A DNA stretch of 64,000 bases from Blastobasis lacticolella (GCA_905147135.1 LR990046.1:14786501-14850500); one strand, 5' to 3'; shown: positions 45,753 to 56,943, numbered from the stretch's first letter. Program-made: numbers and translations. The notes: a model not told the origin generated them from the sequence alone.

Positions 45753-45758
45753 TTTATA
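45753..45758 (-). promoter_or_regulatory. TATA box of gene B
   Basis: TATAAA in the context TCTATAAAGAAA on the minus strand, 58-63 bases before the ATG, which would give a 5' UTR of about 30 bases. The region just upstream is GC-rich. No other TATA-like motif lies closer. Confidence 0.55.
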
Positions 45759-46858
45759 GATTTTTTTCCAAGGCAAGCGTGCGCCGCGGGCTGCCTTGTG
45801 GGAATCAATGGTGTGCGCCGGCGCAGCGCAGTGGATAAGCCCTCTCCTTTCCATCATTCGTTGACCGCAAACTACAGCCGGTTTCGATTGTTTGAGGATG
45901 CGAATCTTAAATTAACTTTGTGAAGGCAAAATAAACAAAGAAATTGGTAAACATCGCCAGTGCGTCAGCAGAGTTTAAGGCTAGTAGTGCTTGTAAATTA
46001 GGTTGCACAATAACTATCCCATCGATTTTTTATTTTATTTTGAGTTTCATCTATGCACTATCTAGGAATATTGGGCACTATTATTTCACTGTTTCTGGAC
46101 GTATGGAGATACCAAATTTTGTAGTCAAGTGATTGAATAAAATTACAGGCACGAAAGGTATCGTTTTAGCCCTCGTAGACGCTCGCCCTAGTCCTGACGA
46201 CGCATACGCGGTTCCGCATTTTTGATACTTGAAAACTAAGAGCAATCGTAATGTTTGAAGACAATAATCGTTTTCCGTTAGGTGGTTGTCTGCTCGTTTG
46301 TGACTGAGCAGCATATAAAATAAAACATCAATAACAGCCCATAACAGTCCACTGGTCGACTAAATTTCAACTTTTAAATGTAATAACATCGTGAGTTCCA
46401 TATCTCTAACTAAGCCAATTGCAAGTTCGATATGTTTGGTTAGATTCACCGTTACCTACCTGTCGTTGAGATACTTTTACTTATTAAGAGTGTTGACACA
46501 GTTCTTCTTTATATTTTTATATAAGACTACTTCGACTTAAGGTATTTAATGCAAAATGTATTGATTGGTACACTTTTTATACCTTTAAGTTAATTATGGG
46601 AGATTCCTAAAACATACCTTTTTGTAAATAACTAAAAAAACTTCCTACAAAAAATCTATTGCATTTGGTGTTGTGTATGAATATCGTATCTACCAACAAG
46701 AATATTGTCCTATACTTATTTGACAACCAATAACATGGGATATTTGTATTTGCACTGGTTTCAGAGGTTGTGTTTACCTCGTGGTGACCCTTGGACACAG
46801 AGTATTAATACTAACCTTGGTAACAAGTACACATGTATAAATAGTAATGTTCTAAGTA
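45759..46858. other. Intergenic region between genes B and C
   Basis: About 1.1 kb between the TATA box of gene B and the poly(A) signal of gene C, both minus-strand genes. It holds only short degenerate repeats (for example cagcccataacagtccactg at 46335, from the family at 21308). No gene seen. Confidence 0.4.
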
Positions 46859-46864
46859 TTTATT
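46859..46864 (-). terminator. Poly(A) signal of gene C
   Basis: AATAAA on the minus strand, 28 bases downstream of the gene C stop codon. Confidence 0.6.
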
Positions 46865-46891
46865 AACATTTGGCTATTATATTACAAAATG

Positions 46892-47947
46892 TCAGAAATT
46901 AAAAAAATCATCTTCATCGTGTCTTTTGTTTATGGGTTCACGCAACATCGATAATTTAAACCCAGCTTCCTGCATGGCGTCTAGTCTTGGCAGTTCTTGC
47001 TTTATAATTTCCTCCATATCCACCATTTGCAGCTTCTCCTGCATCACAACCTTCAACTGCCCACCCATAAGGTCCAATATCTGATATCTGATCAAATTTG
47101 GCAGTACGTTGACCGCAATCTCGACGACGTAGTCCATCGTACCAGCTCCATCGCAACGCGCCTGAATATTTCCAACATCTAAATCTAAAGTCTCCAATTT
47201 CAACTTCCTCCTAGTATCGAGCGGCTGTGCTATCACCACTCTAGCTTGAATATGTTCGATGGAAAACGACGTTGATCCTGAAGCTCGCATCAAGCCACCG
47301 GCCGTTGAAATCCACCAATTCGTCGATCCTTTAAGTTCGCGTGTACCTACATCGAAATCGACTATGACTGTAGCATTTTTAAAAGTCGTAGTGATATTAC
47401 CAGTTCTATAAATACTAGATACACCAAATATCAAAGTGTTAGTTACGCCGATATACATTATCCCAGTATCGCTGTAATAATCTTCCAATTTATAGGGATC
47501 TGCTCCCCTTTCTCTCATAGAATTTCTGACGTCGACAATGATCATATCTAAGGGAGTTAAAGTGTTCGGGAATTCTATGTCACCAGTGACGTCTTGCAAT
47601 TTCTCGTTGATACCATCTCTTATTTTCTTGTGGAAATCTTTGAGGATGTTTGGCTTGATCGTGTTGAATATGAAGTCGCTCAGGGTATTCATAAGGCCTT
47701 GAAGGACTTGACCTAGGAAGTCTAGATTTTGGAAGTTTAACTTGATAGTTTCGAAGTTCATGTCCATTTGGATGTCTTGGGCCCTGAGTCTGCCGCTTCT
47801 CTCCACACCGAGGGTGGCGTAGCCCGTGACCTTGAGCCCAGTGACGTCAACAGTGAAGGGACCGTGGACGCGGTTGAAGCACATTAACGTGCAATGCGTG
47901 TAATTGCCGCGAGCTTGTACGTGTTCTATTAGAAGTCCTGCATGAAT
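46892..47947 (-). CDS. Gene C exon 3 (large terminal exon)
   Basis: 1056 nt. The frame is open from acceptor TTTCAG at 47948-47950 (IHAGLLIEHVQARGNYTHCT) to TAA. The first in-frame ATG inside this exon (47884) is not the start, because the upstream part is homologous to the start of gene D exon 3 (VNAAMLIDKLQVRGNYTMSA). Confidence 0.92.
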   Translation of the reverse strand: MHAGLLIEHVQARGNYTHCTLMCFNRVHGPFTVDVTGLKVTGYATLGVERSGRLRAQDIQMDMNFETIKLNFQNLDFLGQVLQGLMNTLSDFIFNTIKPNILKDFHKKIRDGINEKLQDVTGDIEFPNTLTPLDMIIVDVRNSMRERGADPYKLEDYYSDTGIMYIGVTNTLIFGVSSIYRTGNITTTFKNATVIVDFDVGTRELKGSTNWWISTAGGLMRASGSTSFSIEHIQARVVIAQPLDTRRKLKLETLDLDVGNIQARCDGAGTMDYVVEIAVNVLPNLIRYQILDLMGGQLKVVMQEKLQMVDMEEIIKQELPRLDAMQEAGFKLSMLREPINKRHDEDDFFNF

Positions 47948-50900
47948 CTGAAATAAGTCAGTGGTTATTGTTTATTACCATCCTTCTGCGTTTATCCTGT
48001 TAGGTGGTCTGGCTATTTAATTGTATTACTTATCCAAATTAAAAAAGAAAGACATGAACAGTTCAGACAGGTAAAAGCTAGGGATGCTACCTGTGGCCTT
48101 TGTGTACTTAGAATTTACAGCTTCGTCTCTATATGAGAAACGTGAAATGCTAAAATAATTCTTTTATTTTTGCCGTTTTGTAATATTCTTTTAATTCACG
48201 AAGGCGGGTTGGCTTTAGTGGTAGTATATCAATTGAATGAGACCAAATTCTAAGTTTATGTAGTGGACTTTTTAAAAATTTGGCAAGGACTGACGAGCTC
48301 TGAGCTCTATCGAGTTTACGCACACATTCTCAATCAATTCTTTTCGTGACATTAAAAATCTTTACTTATCAATATATTTTTTTGAAAAAACTACATTGCT
48401 AACAAATGAATTCAAGTACCGATACCTTTAAAGTGGTTTAGCAATATATTACATAAATTATATTACAAATAGGTGTAACACATAGCGATAAAAGAGGAAT
48501 CTTATAACAAGTATGCTTTGCCCCAAATGCTCGAGGCAAATTAATAAGGAGGAGATTCTTCTGTGTGCAACATGCAAAACACCATATCATTATGCATGCC
48601 TTAATATAGGGACATGGATATGCAATTCATGTACATCTGAGCAAAGTATTTTATGTCATGTTAATGATGATGAAATTAAAAACATTACAAAAAGAAATAA
48701 ATCAAAGGCAAACTCCTGCGGTGACTTATCGACACTCGCAAGCGAAAACAGCTTTCAAATGCTCCAAACAACACTAAGTGATGGCAGTATGTACAGCTTA
48801 CCTAATCTGGATTCACAGGTTAATGGTTCAACAGTAGATGAATTGAAAGGACAAATCGAAACACTAAAGCAACAGTTATTAAGCGCGGATCATCAAATAC
48901 AGGAATTACTTAGCGAGAATTCAAACTTAAAATATTCTTTAAAGCATGCATGCAACAAATGTACTCGGTATAAGGACATGTTACAAGGGAATACCCTTAG
49001 AGGAAATACACCTCACAAGGCAGGTAAACCTAAAATAAATAGGCAAAACGCCGTTCTGAATTTATCTTGTCAAACAATAGAGAGTTCTACGTTCTTCGAC
49101 GAAAAAAGCTACAAACATCTCCAGAAGACAGGTCAAAACTCCGAATCCATAAAGGAGTCCAAGCCATCGAAAAATATATGCCTAATTAGCAATAAATATA
49201 ACAGTAATATAATACTTAAAGCGATGGAAAGTACTGGTATCTGTGACACATTTAAGTATTGTCACTATTCGAAACCGGGCGCTAAAATAGAGGACCTCTT
49301 AATGGGAATAGAAAAAAAGGTGAAGAATTACAACAAAGAGGACTACTGTGTGCTTTTATTGGGAGAACCGGACTTCATGTACTCACAAAAATACCAGAGT
49401 CTAGTCTATGAAATTCGGAATAAGCTGAGGGAAATTACAAATACAAATATTATAATATGCACCCCTACTTACATATGTGGAGCTCAAATATTTAATACTA
49501 GAGTCGAAGATTTTAACAACAGGCTATTTCATGATGTAAATGCTCATGATTATGCTTATTTCATAGATAGTAATAGAGATCTTTCGTTAAACATGTTCTA
49601 TAACACAACAGGGATGATAAACGGTAATGGAATGAGGATTATATTGAAGACTATAAAATGTTTCATAGATAAACAGAATCCCAGTACTAACGTGGAACAA
49701 CATGGGTTACTTGAGGGTAGGTCTTCTATAAACGAGCCGCAGCCAACTACTTCTGAGACCAAAGAGAGTACTTGTAACTCGGAGCGAAATGCAGAGGAAG
49801 AACCAAATCTGTTTTTTCGACAACCACTTATGGATTTTGCACCAGAATATAGCAGGCTTGATAAATAAGAGTGACGAATTAACTATATGTTTGGAACAAT
49901 TAGAAAAATGTAACAAAGCAGTAGACATCATCTGTATATCTGAACATTTTATGAAAGAAGGAAATGAAACTCTACTTACTTTAACGAACTATGATATCGC
50001 AGCGAGTTACTGTCGGAAAAATGCGAGTAGAGGAGGAGTATGTATACTAGCGAAAAAAGGGCTCCAATGGAAAGAAATGACAGATATAAAAAAGTTATCA
50101 ATATCGGGTGTTATTGAATGCTGTGCGGCAGAGTCAAGTGCACATGGGGTTTTAATTATATGTATTTATAGAGTGCCAAACAGAAACAACATAACTATTT
50201 TCTTTGACAAATTAAACGAGTTACTGACATTGATATCGAAAAAAGGTAGAGGTAAACAAATTGTAATAGCAGGGGATTTTAATATTGACATCTTAAAAAA
50301 GAATAATATTACTGTAGAATTTGAATGTTTGTTATTAAATTTTAACTTGAGATTAGAAATCAGACAACCAACACGACTCAAGAGCAAAACTTGTATAGAT
50401 AATTTTGCACTGACGCGAAAAAGAGGAAAATCTTCTGAGGTGATTGATTTTGCTTTATCTGATCATACATCACAATTACTGAAACTTCCTGTAAAAAAAG
50501 TATGTGTTCTGAAATACTGGCATACATACAAACGCGATTACTGTATGGAAAATATGTCGAAATTTAAGGATTGCTTAAGTAAGTTATCGTTTTCAGAAGT
50601 ATACAAGAGCGATGATGCAGAAACAGCATATAATATTTATTCCACACAATTCAAGCTCTTTTATGATTTGTATTTTCCATTTAAAAAATTCACAATTCGC
50701 CTTGGTAAACAAAACAAATGGGTTTCGAAAGGAATAAAAATTTGTAGTCATAAAAAAAGAGAACTTCTGTGGAAGTATAGGATGAAGCCCAGCCAAACAA
50801 ACAAGATGACATATAAGAACTATTCCAAATTATTCAAAATAATAATAAGAAAAACAAAACGGGCGCAAAACATGTATAAAATAAATAATGCATCAAATAA

Positions 50901-53900
50901 ATCTAAGGCTACGTGGGAGATAATCAATAATGCAAAACAAGTACTCCCGAAAGAATCTATATCGGAAATTAATTTGGATAATGTAATAATAAAAAACCCA
51001 CAACAAATAGCAAATGCATTCAATGCCTACTTTATTGAAAAAATTATACCCAATGACACGCCACGAGTAAACGCCACCAAATACATAGAGCACAATGCTA
51101 ATTCAATGTTTATGTCACCATGTACACCGCATGACATAAAACATATTATATATAAATTAAAGAATACATCAAGTACCGGACATGATGGAATAAGCACCAA
51201 AGTAATAAAAATTGTAGCGGATGAAATATGTGGCCCCCTATCGTTCATTCTTAATAAGTGCATTACGGAGGGTATATATCCCAAAACTCTAAAAACCACT
51301 ATAACGAAACCTCTATTTAAAAAAGGGGATAGGAAATTAATGAAGTGTTATCGGCCAATCGCCTTAGCATGTATAGATTCAAAAATCTTTGAAAAGTACA
51401 TATGCTCACAAATACAGGATTTTTTTGAAAAATGCAATATACTAGTCACGGAACAGAAAGGGTTTCGACGTAACAAGAACATTAATATGGGTATTTACGA
51501 TTTCATAGAAAATGTAATAAAAAATGTTGACAATAGAGTACCAGTGTGTTCTATATACTGTGATATGACTCAAGCATTTGACTATGTAGAGCATGAGCTC
51601 TTACTGAAGAAATTAGAGATTTACGGAATTCGAGGCAATATCTTAAAATTAATGGAATCATATCTTACAAATAGGAAACAAGTTACAGAACTAATAAGAA
51701 TAGAGAGACACACAAAAACTGAAAAAACATATAAATCCACTGAGAGAATAGTCAAATACGGTGTTCCTCAGGGGGGTGTGCTCTCTCCGCTTCTATTTAT
51801 TTCATACATAAATGATTTACCAAACTGCACAAAACAACTTATGTCCCTATTTGCTGATGATAGCACGATAACTGTAAATTGTAAAAACGTAGAGTTGTAT
51901 GAGAAGGAAGTTAACGATTCGGTTAATTCCGTGATAGATTGGCTAAATAACAACAATTTAAAAATTAATTTGGACAAAACAAAAATAACACACTTCTCTC
52001 AACGTCAACAAACTGCGTCCATAGATGTCAAATATGGCCAAAAAACTGTAGAAGTAGCAGATAGTACAAAATACTTGGGATTGATAATTGACCAGAGATT
52101 AAATTGGAAAGCACACGTAGAAGAATTATGCAAAAGCCTTAGCACAAATGCTTACGCATTGTACAAATTGGCCACAACAGTAAACACACAAACTATAGTT
52201 ACGGCGTACTATGGTATGGTAGAGTCGCGAATAAGATACGGGATCATATTTTGGGGGAATTCTACCGATAGGGAATTCATTTTGAAGGCACAAAAAAAAT
52301 GTATTCGTGCAATGTTCGGCTTGTCTCAGAGAGATAGCTGTAAACCATTTTTTACAAAATATAAAATCTTGACATGCCCATCATTGTATATTCTGGAATT
52401 AGTCATTTTTGTAAAATCAAACCCACAACTATTCCCAAGGATTACAAATTTAAAGTATAGAAACAGGCGTGACAATGACATGGTTTACGTACCACCTGCA
52501 AAAACTGCACTAATGTTTAAGAGTGTCCTGTGTATGGCCCCTAGAGTTTATAATAAGTTACCTAGATGCATAAGGGAACTAGAAATGTACCAATTTAAAA
52601 AGTCAATAAAAGAGTATTTAATCAGCAAGTGCTATTATAATATAAACGATTTTTTGGAAATTAATACTTCATACTGAAATTATGACTTATTATACTGTTT
52701 TAAATTTGTTATTACTTTGTGGACATGATTTTAATGACTTTTGTGTATATTGAGTATTGAATTTATTGTTATTTTTATTTTTTATTTTATTTTTTTAACT
52801 TTTGATATTGTTTTTAATTTGAATTTGACGTTTTGTTTATTATTTAATTTGTATTAGTTAAGAATGATTTTATTGACTTTCATATAATTGATTTAATCTT
52901 CAAAAAGAAAAAAAAAAAAATTGTAATTTGACATGTTTTTAAATTTTTTGTTTTTATTTTTAAATGTGATATTTCAGTCGTTAATAATTGTTTTGACATT
53001 ATGAATTATTATTTTTTAATCTAATATTTGTATGCTCTCTTGGGGCAAAAGTAGAGGACAACTTAATAATTATAACAACTTATGTATTACCTACTTTTAC
53101 AAATAAATGAATTGAATTGAATTGAATTGAATTGAATAATGACGAAAGCAACTCCTTACTTACTGAAGGAAGTAAATCCGCTGATTTAAGTGCGGCTTTG
53201 ACAATTTGTAAAAATTATGATTATTAAAAAGTGGCTAATTCTGCATGTGGATATTTAGAAAATATTATATAATATAATATATGAATATTATAATATTAAT
53301 ATGTCTTTGGGAATTTATTGTTATTTGCATTAAAACTTACGAACTATAGCATAAATTAAAAAATATTTAATTAACCGTCATATTCTTCACGTCGGTTTCA
53401 ATATACAGGATGCGAAACTTGCTGATCCCGTGCACAGCTGTGTTCTCGAAAAAAAGTGTGCCAAAAGTCATAGTCTTGGTCATGTTTGGCACTGGATAGG
53501 GGTCTTGTACCTGACCCCAAGGGAGTCCCACAGGGTCTGGGGCCTTAAAGTGTTCTAAGGCTTTGAGGATGTAACTGCTTATCTTCTCCTCGACTTCCAA
53601 GGTCGATGACTCAGTTGTGGACACATCCTCAAAGATATGTGTGGTTTCTTCTGGTGCATCTGAATGGGACGAAAGGTACAAATGTATTCATTCATTTAAT
53701 AAATTGTATGTACAATAATTTTAATAACCCGTTTTGTGTTAGGTACTACTAGCAGTTAACATTGATAATGAGGTGATATGCCTCTTGAGAATGGTTACTT
53801 GGCTACCTCATTAATTGGTGCCGTAAATATATAAGGCAATGGTAGGTTACCTATCTAAGCGAACTTCTCAGGGTTGACAAAGCCTGAGCACTTATTATAA

Positions 53901-56900
53901 CCTAGTTTCTAGTTTTCTTAAATCTATTTCAAGCGGGAATATGTTTTCATTTGTAGTGCTACGAAACCAAACAGAAAAGGTTAGAGTGATAGGAGATTAG
54001 CGTAACAGACAAACAAAATTTTAATATTCAATTTATTACTGTTTCTTCAACGCCCGATTTTGTTTGTTATATTATAAGTATAGATTGTGAGAATGGATGG
54101 AAGTTTGCATGTTACTCTTTTATGCAAAAAACTACTAATGGGATGATGTAGCGATATACCGGAATAGCCTTTAATTTGAAATTAAGAATAGTTCCCACGG
54201 CACCACGTTATAATCGAATTTTATGCATACGAATCCACGGAAATAGTAGATACCTATATAAGTATAATAATCCAATATTTTATTGGGTAAGAATAAAAGG
54301 AGAAATCACTTTTAACGATAAGGTTGGCCGTTACTTTATTTGTATCTAAGTGTACATTAAGAATTTGATAAACCTCCTCCACTTTATTAGTGGCGTAGGT
54401 TCAAGGCCGCTAATTTCCAACGAGGACCTTCGTATACCCGAAACCTGGATATAGCGTTTTCTGTTGTGTATTTTAAACACTGCGATCTCAAACCCTAAAT
54501 TTTTTTCATAGGTAGAACGATTTCAGCAATTTTTATTAAACCTTAGACCCTAGTGACAAAGCTAGTATCCCACTTGAATTATGCGGTTGCTATTGGCTTT
54601 AAGTCATATGGAACATCTAACATGTAGATGTTAGATGTGATAGTAGTATTATTACATTTAGCTTTAATGAAACAAAATTGCAGGCGCATTGTCACTGAAA
54701 GTTTCGTCACATGTTGCGTAAGCCCCAGGGGTACGTGGGAAGTAGGTGCCCAAACATCAGGAAAGAAGGTCCCGCGGGAGTCCTAAGAAGTCAGATGCGA
54801 GAGCCAACGTCTTACAACGTGAGGATTGTTTGACGTAAAGTTCAGAAGAAATTGTTAAAGCGGACCCCGTCAAAACCGGTACTGAGGATGATTATATTAA
54901 TTGTTATCAATTGCTACAGTAATAGATAAGGCGTAGATACTTATCCCATCGCAGTCCTCAACCTTGATAGAGATTTACTACCTAAAATTAAGCATAAATA
55001 TACGTAAGCACTGATCTCTTTTTTATCGTTGGCCTTACGTAGTAGTGGCCATATGTTATCGTAGTATTATGAATTGTTTCTTGTGATAAAATAAACAATA
55101 TCTCTATCAACATTATTCTTTGATACGTCACTATTGGCACTCTTGGGTGGAATTCACTGTGTGTTGGCTGGGATGTATACCATAACAATTTTTTTTGCAA
55201 ATAAATAAATAATCATTAACCTATCGTTTATCCCGGCCTTTGCCAACGGTCGTACGACGGACGTCGCTCGACCAATAGGAGACCTCAAAACGGCCCGTCG
55301 CCCTTCCTCCACTTCACCCGGTCTTCGGCAAATAAATCAATGAAAATAATCATCTCGCCGTTAATGTCCGGTTGTGCTCTCGCGTACGAGGGCCCGGCGT
55401 CTCCTCGATTATGACTGCCATCTGACCTCTGTGACCCTGCTACCAGAGGAACCTGATCAGATTGCATGATCCAATCCGATAAGTTACATTAGATTACAAT
55501 CATTCAGTCGTAAGAATGTGTAGATTTCATTACGATATTTTCTCTCACCGTAAGAGCATCGGTTAGCTTAGCATTCAAATAATTCAATATTCTATTCTAT
55601 TCAGTTGTCAAAAATACACTCTCTTCGTTCTGTTCTCACCATGAGTATTCAAAATAGAACTTGTTTATTTATCTAGAGACTATTGAAAGCTTTTAATCTT
55701 ACTGTAAAATGGAATAAAGTGATAATTACAACTGAAAATAGGCAGCAGAGTTTTATACGTGTGTAAAGTGATCTGAAACCCGCTTGCCAAGCGAGGAGAC
55801 TAAGATCAAGCAACCCTCCGCTGCTCTGTGGAGAGACTACAGCACTACAGTCGACTGATAAGGCATTTGGATGTGATAAAAAGTCATAAAACATAGGACA
55901 AATAACTTCTAAGACGTGACATGATAAGATGAATGCAGCTGTATTTAAAAATGAACTGATATTATATGAATTTATTGAACTTTCTATTGAGCCTTGCAAG
56001 ATTGGCAAACAAATTATTTCATCATAAGATAAGAGTTTCTTAGAGTAAGAACGTCTTTACTATAAAAACAAATCTAATGTACAGAGCGAAAGACCTTGTG
56101 TAGAGAGCACATCCTAATATTGTCTACAAGGAAATGAAAGTTATGATAATGGTTTACAGATCGCAGTGTTGAAACACAACATTAAAAACCTTACCTGGTC
56201 TATGAAGATCCTATAAGGCTCCCAAAGATTAGCACAGTAGATATTACATAGAGTGGCGTTACTCGCCTTGAACGACACGCTTGAATGCAAAGGGTTGATA
56301 ATATTTACTCTGGCGGATACTTCACCGTCAATTTATTGATGGACGCAGACGCTAACGATATCCCGCTATTACTAGTTAATATGCAGTTATCATTCATGCA
56401 ACACCGAGGTCCGACACCGAAGTAAACGATACCTAAAGCAAGTGCAAACTTTTCCTACTAGTGTTCCTTGACCATAATAATCTGGACGACTTTAAGGCGA
56501 GAGTGAATATTCTGTTCCTGTCTAGGACAGGCATGCTCCATCTTCGACCGCATCGCCACTTGCCACCAGTAGCCGTATTCACAATTATTCGAAACCGTTA
56601 CCGAACGATTCGACACAAATTCGTAAGTGGGGAATCCGTGTCGATCGATTTGAAAGCTGTTATTCAGAATCCCAATAGATTCCACGGAAACTCTACTCTA
56701 TATAACATATGAAAATTTTATCAAAATTAACTGAAACCACATTTTCCTTAGAACTTTTGCGGGGTTCTTTGTCGATTCCGTTTCCGAATCCGATTTCCGA
56801 GCCATTGTGACTACGGCTACAGGTGAGATGGCGGCCAATTGCCTAGCTAGTCAAACATAAAAAAAGAAATTATACACACCTTGAGTACACACAAATTCTA

Positions 56901-56943
56901 TCACAATTAAAGCAATGACAACTAAGACACGGCCGATCCACAT
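46892..56943 (-). CDS. Two-domain secreted TULIP-type lipid-binding protein (gene C)
   Basis: Join of complement 56880-56943, 53376-53659 and 46892-47947: 1404 nt, 467 residues plus TAA, in frame throughout. Residues 1-20 form a signal peptide. Residues about 35-240 make one alpha/beta unit: helix EEKISSYILKALEHF, PDPVGLPWGQVQDPYPVPNM, strand HGISKFRI, NYTHC, C-terminal helix around LKDFHKKIRDGINEKL. Residues about 245-440 repeat the layout (LDMIIVDVRNSMRERG ... VNVLPNLIRYQILDLMGGQL). This suggests a tandem pair of JHBP/takeout- or group-7-allergen-like domains, twice the usual length. Possible N-glycosylation at N131, N300 and N307. Ligand unknown; exact Pfam family uncertain. Head-to-head paralogue: gene D. 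Intron 2 is swollen to 5.4 kb by a LINE in antisense. Confidence 0.87.
48513..49868 (+). CDS. LINE ORF1: PHD-finger, coiled coil and esterase-like domain
   Basis: 451 residues. A C4HC3 PHD-type zinc finger is formed by C3, C6, C18, C21, H26, C29, C37 and C40. A coiled coil follows at about 105-140 (VDELKGQIETLKQQLLSADH). From about 220 the protein resembles the SGNH-esterase-like domain known from CR1-type ORF1 proteins (CVLLLGEPDFM, then a TPTYICGA loop and FNTRVEDFNNRLF), although I cannot confirm catalytic serine and histidine residues. Known ORF1 proteins of this sort bind RNA or lipids and help retrotransposition. The stop codon lies 80 bases inside ORF2. Confidence 0.83.
   Translation: MLCPKCSRQINKEEILLCATCKTPYHYACLNIGTWICNSCTSEQSILCHVNDDEIKNITKRNKSKANSCGDLSTLASENSFQMLQTTLSDGSMYSLPNLDSQVNGSTVDELKGQIETLKQQLLSADHQIQELLSENSNLKYSLKHACNKCTRYKDMLQGNTLRGNTPHKAGKPKINRQNAVLNLSCQTIESSTFFDEKSYKHLQKTGQNSESIKESKPSKNICLISNKYNSNIILKAMESTGICDTFKYCHYSKPGAKIEDLLMGIEKKVKNYNKEDYCVLLLGEPDFMYSQKYQSLVYEIRNKLREITNTNIIICTPTYICGAQIFNTRVEDFNNRLFHDVNAHDYAYFIDSNRDLSLNMFYNTTGMINGNGMRIILKTIKCFIDKQNPSTNVEQHGLLEGRSSINEPQPTTSETKESTCNSERNAEEEPNLFFRQPLMDFAPEYSRLDK
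49789..52677 (+). CDS. LINE ORF2: AP endonuclease and reverse transcriptase
   Basis: 962 residues in the +1 frame relative to ORF1, overlapping it by 80 bases. The endonuclease begins at about residue 14 (LWILHQNIAGL), with ISEHF near 49-53, AGDFNIDIL near 161-169 and SDHTSQLL further on, so key acidic and histidine positions are present. The reverse transcriptase spans about 440-760: STGHDGIS, YRPIALACIDSKIFEK, QAFDYVEHELL, YGVPQGGVLSPLLF and the catalytic FADDST at 688-693. The C-terminus holds the usual RYGIIFWGNS block. All expected motifs are intact. How translation reaches this frame (reinitiation or frameshift) is not evident. Confidence 0.92.
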   Translation: MQRKNQICFFDNHLWILHQNIAGLINKSDELTICLEQLEKCNKAVDIICISEHFMKEGNETLLTLTNYDIAASYCRKNASRGGVCILAKKGLQWKEMTDIKKLSISGVIECCAAESSAHGVLIICIYRVPNRNNITIFFDKLNELLTLISKKGRGKQIVIAGDFNIDILKKNNITVEFECLLLNFNLRLEIRQPTRLKSKTCIDNFALTRKRGKSSEVIDFALSDHTSQLLKLPVKKVCVLKYWHTYKRDYCMENMSKFKDCLSKLSFSEVYKSDDAETAYNIYSTQFKLFYDLYFPFKKFTIRLGKQNKWVSKGIKICSHKKRELLWKYRMKPSQTNKMTYKNYSKLFKIIIRKTKRAQNMYKINNASNKSKATWEIINNAKQVLPKESISEINLDNVIIKNPQQIANAFNAYFIEKIIPNDTPRVNATKYIEHNANSMFMSPCTPHDIKHIIYKLKNTSSTGHDGISTKVIKIVADEICGPLSFILNKCITEGIYPKTLKTTITKPLFKKGDRKLMKCYRPIALACIDSKIFEKYICSQIQDFFEKCNILVTEQKGFRRNKNINMGIYDFIENVIKNVDNRVPVCSIYCDMTQAFDYVEHELLLKKLEIYGIRGNILKLMESYLTNRKQVTELIRIERHTKTEKTYKSTERIVKYGVPQGGVLSPLLFISYINDLPNCTKQLMSLFADDSTITVNCKNVELYEKEVNDSVNSVIDWLNNNNLKINLDKTKITHFSQRQQTASIDVKYGQKTVEVADSTKYLGLIIDQRLNWKAHVEELCKSLSTNAYALYKLATTVNTQTIVTAYYGMVESRIRYGIIFWGNSTDREFILKAQKKCIRAMFGLSQRDSCKPFFTKYKILTCPSLYILELVIFVKSNPQLFPRITNLKYRNRRDNDMVYVPPAKTALMFKSVLCMAPRVYNKLPRCIRELEMYQFKKSIKEYLISKCYYNINDFLEINTSY
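53102..53137 (+). repeat. LINE 3' terminal microsatellite (ATTGA)n
   Basis: AATAAA immediately followed by five to six ATTGA units; marks the 3' end of the retrotransposon. Confidence 0.85.
53376..53659 (-). CDS. Gene C exon 2
   Basis: 284 nt, encodes APEETTHIFEDVSTTESSTL through ISKFRILYIETDVKNMT. Acceptor ATTCAG; donor GTTAAT, matching the GTTAGT donor of gene D exon 2 at the same place. Reading through the donor meets a stop two codons later. Confidence 0.9.
54762..54894 (+). pseudogene. RTE-like LINE 3' end, plus strand
   Basis: gagtcctaagaagtcagatg, gagagccaacgtcttacaac and gtgaggattgtttgacg, ending in ggtactgaggatgattat: same order as the copy at 37345 but more diverged. Confidence 0.55.
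55343..55600 (-). mobile_element. SINE, minus strand, lacking part of the middle
   Basis: atcatctcgccgttaatgtc, ggttgtgctctcgcgtacga, ccatctgacctctgtgaccc and taagagcatcggttagctta are reverse complements of first-family SINE blocks. A deletion between gattatgac and tgccatctgac removed the tttggcag part. Confidence 0.7.
56880..56943 (-). CDS. Gene C exon 1 (signal peptide)
   Basis: 64 nt, encodes MWIGRVLVVIALIVIEFVCT and Q, with donor GTGTGT in phase 1. The same MW start, leader length and phase occur in gene D exon 1. Confidence 0.87.

Larger units (their letters stand above)
48513..53137 (+). mobile_element. Non-LTR retrotransposon (CR1/Daphne-like), apparently intact
   Basis: Two overlapping open frames (ORF1 48513-49868, ORF2 49789-52677), then an AT-rich 3' UTR, AATAAA at 53102-53107 and a terminal (ATTGA)n array of five to six units at 53109-53137. 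A PHD-type ORF1, AP-endonuclease plus reverse transcriptase in ORF2, and a 3' microsatellite tail rather than poly(A) fit the CR1/Daphne/Crack branch of the jockey superfamily. The exact clade needs a tree. The 5' end is not marked; 5' UTR sequence probably begins somewhere between 48200 and 48512. It lies in intron 2 of gene C in antisense. No frameshift or stop is seen, which implies a young copy. Confidence 0.85.
53660..56879. other. Intron 1 of gene C, 3.2 kb
   Basis: Contains the RTE-like tail at 54762, a SINE at 55343, a short palindrome at 54612-54637 (acatctaacat, four bases, reverse complement) and pieces of dispersed repeats near 55230-55290, 55735-55830 and 56520-56870. No additional exon is seen. 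Confidence 0.45.

Noticed and set aside
46892..47884. Start of gene C at the ATG at 47884
   Set aside because: The frame is open further upstream to a good acceptor, and that part is homologous to gene D exon 3, so this ATG is internal.
48203..48260. tRNA-like stretch ggttggctttagtggtag upstream of the LINE
   Set aside because: Only a weak A-box resemblance, with no B box and no SINE body.
53109..53137. Short tandem array considered as a CRISPR-like or satellite array
   Set aside because: Five-base units without spacers directly after a LINE poly(A) signal: it is the retrotransposon tail.
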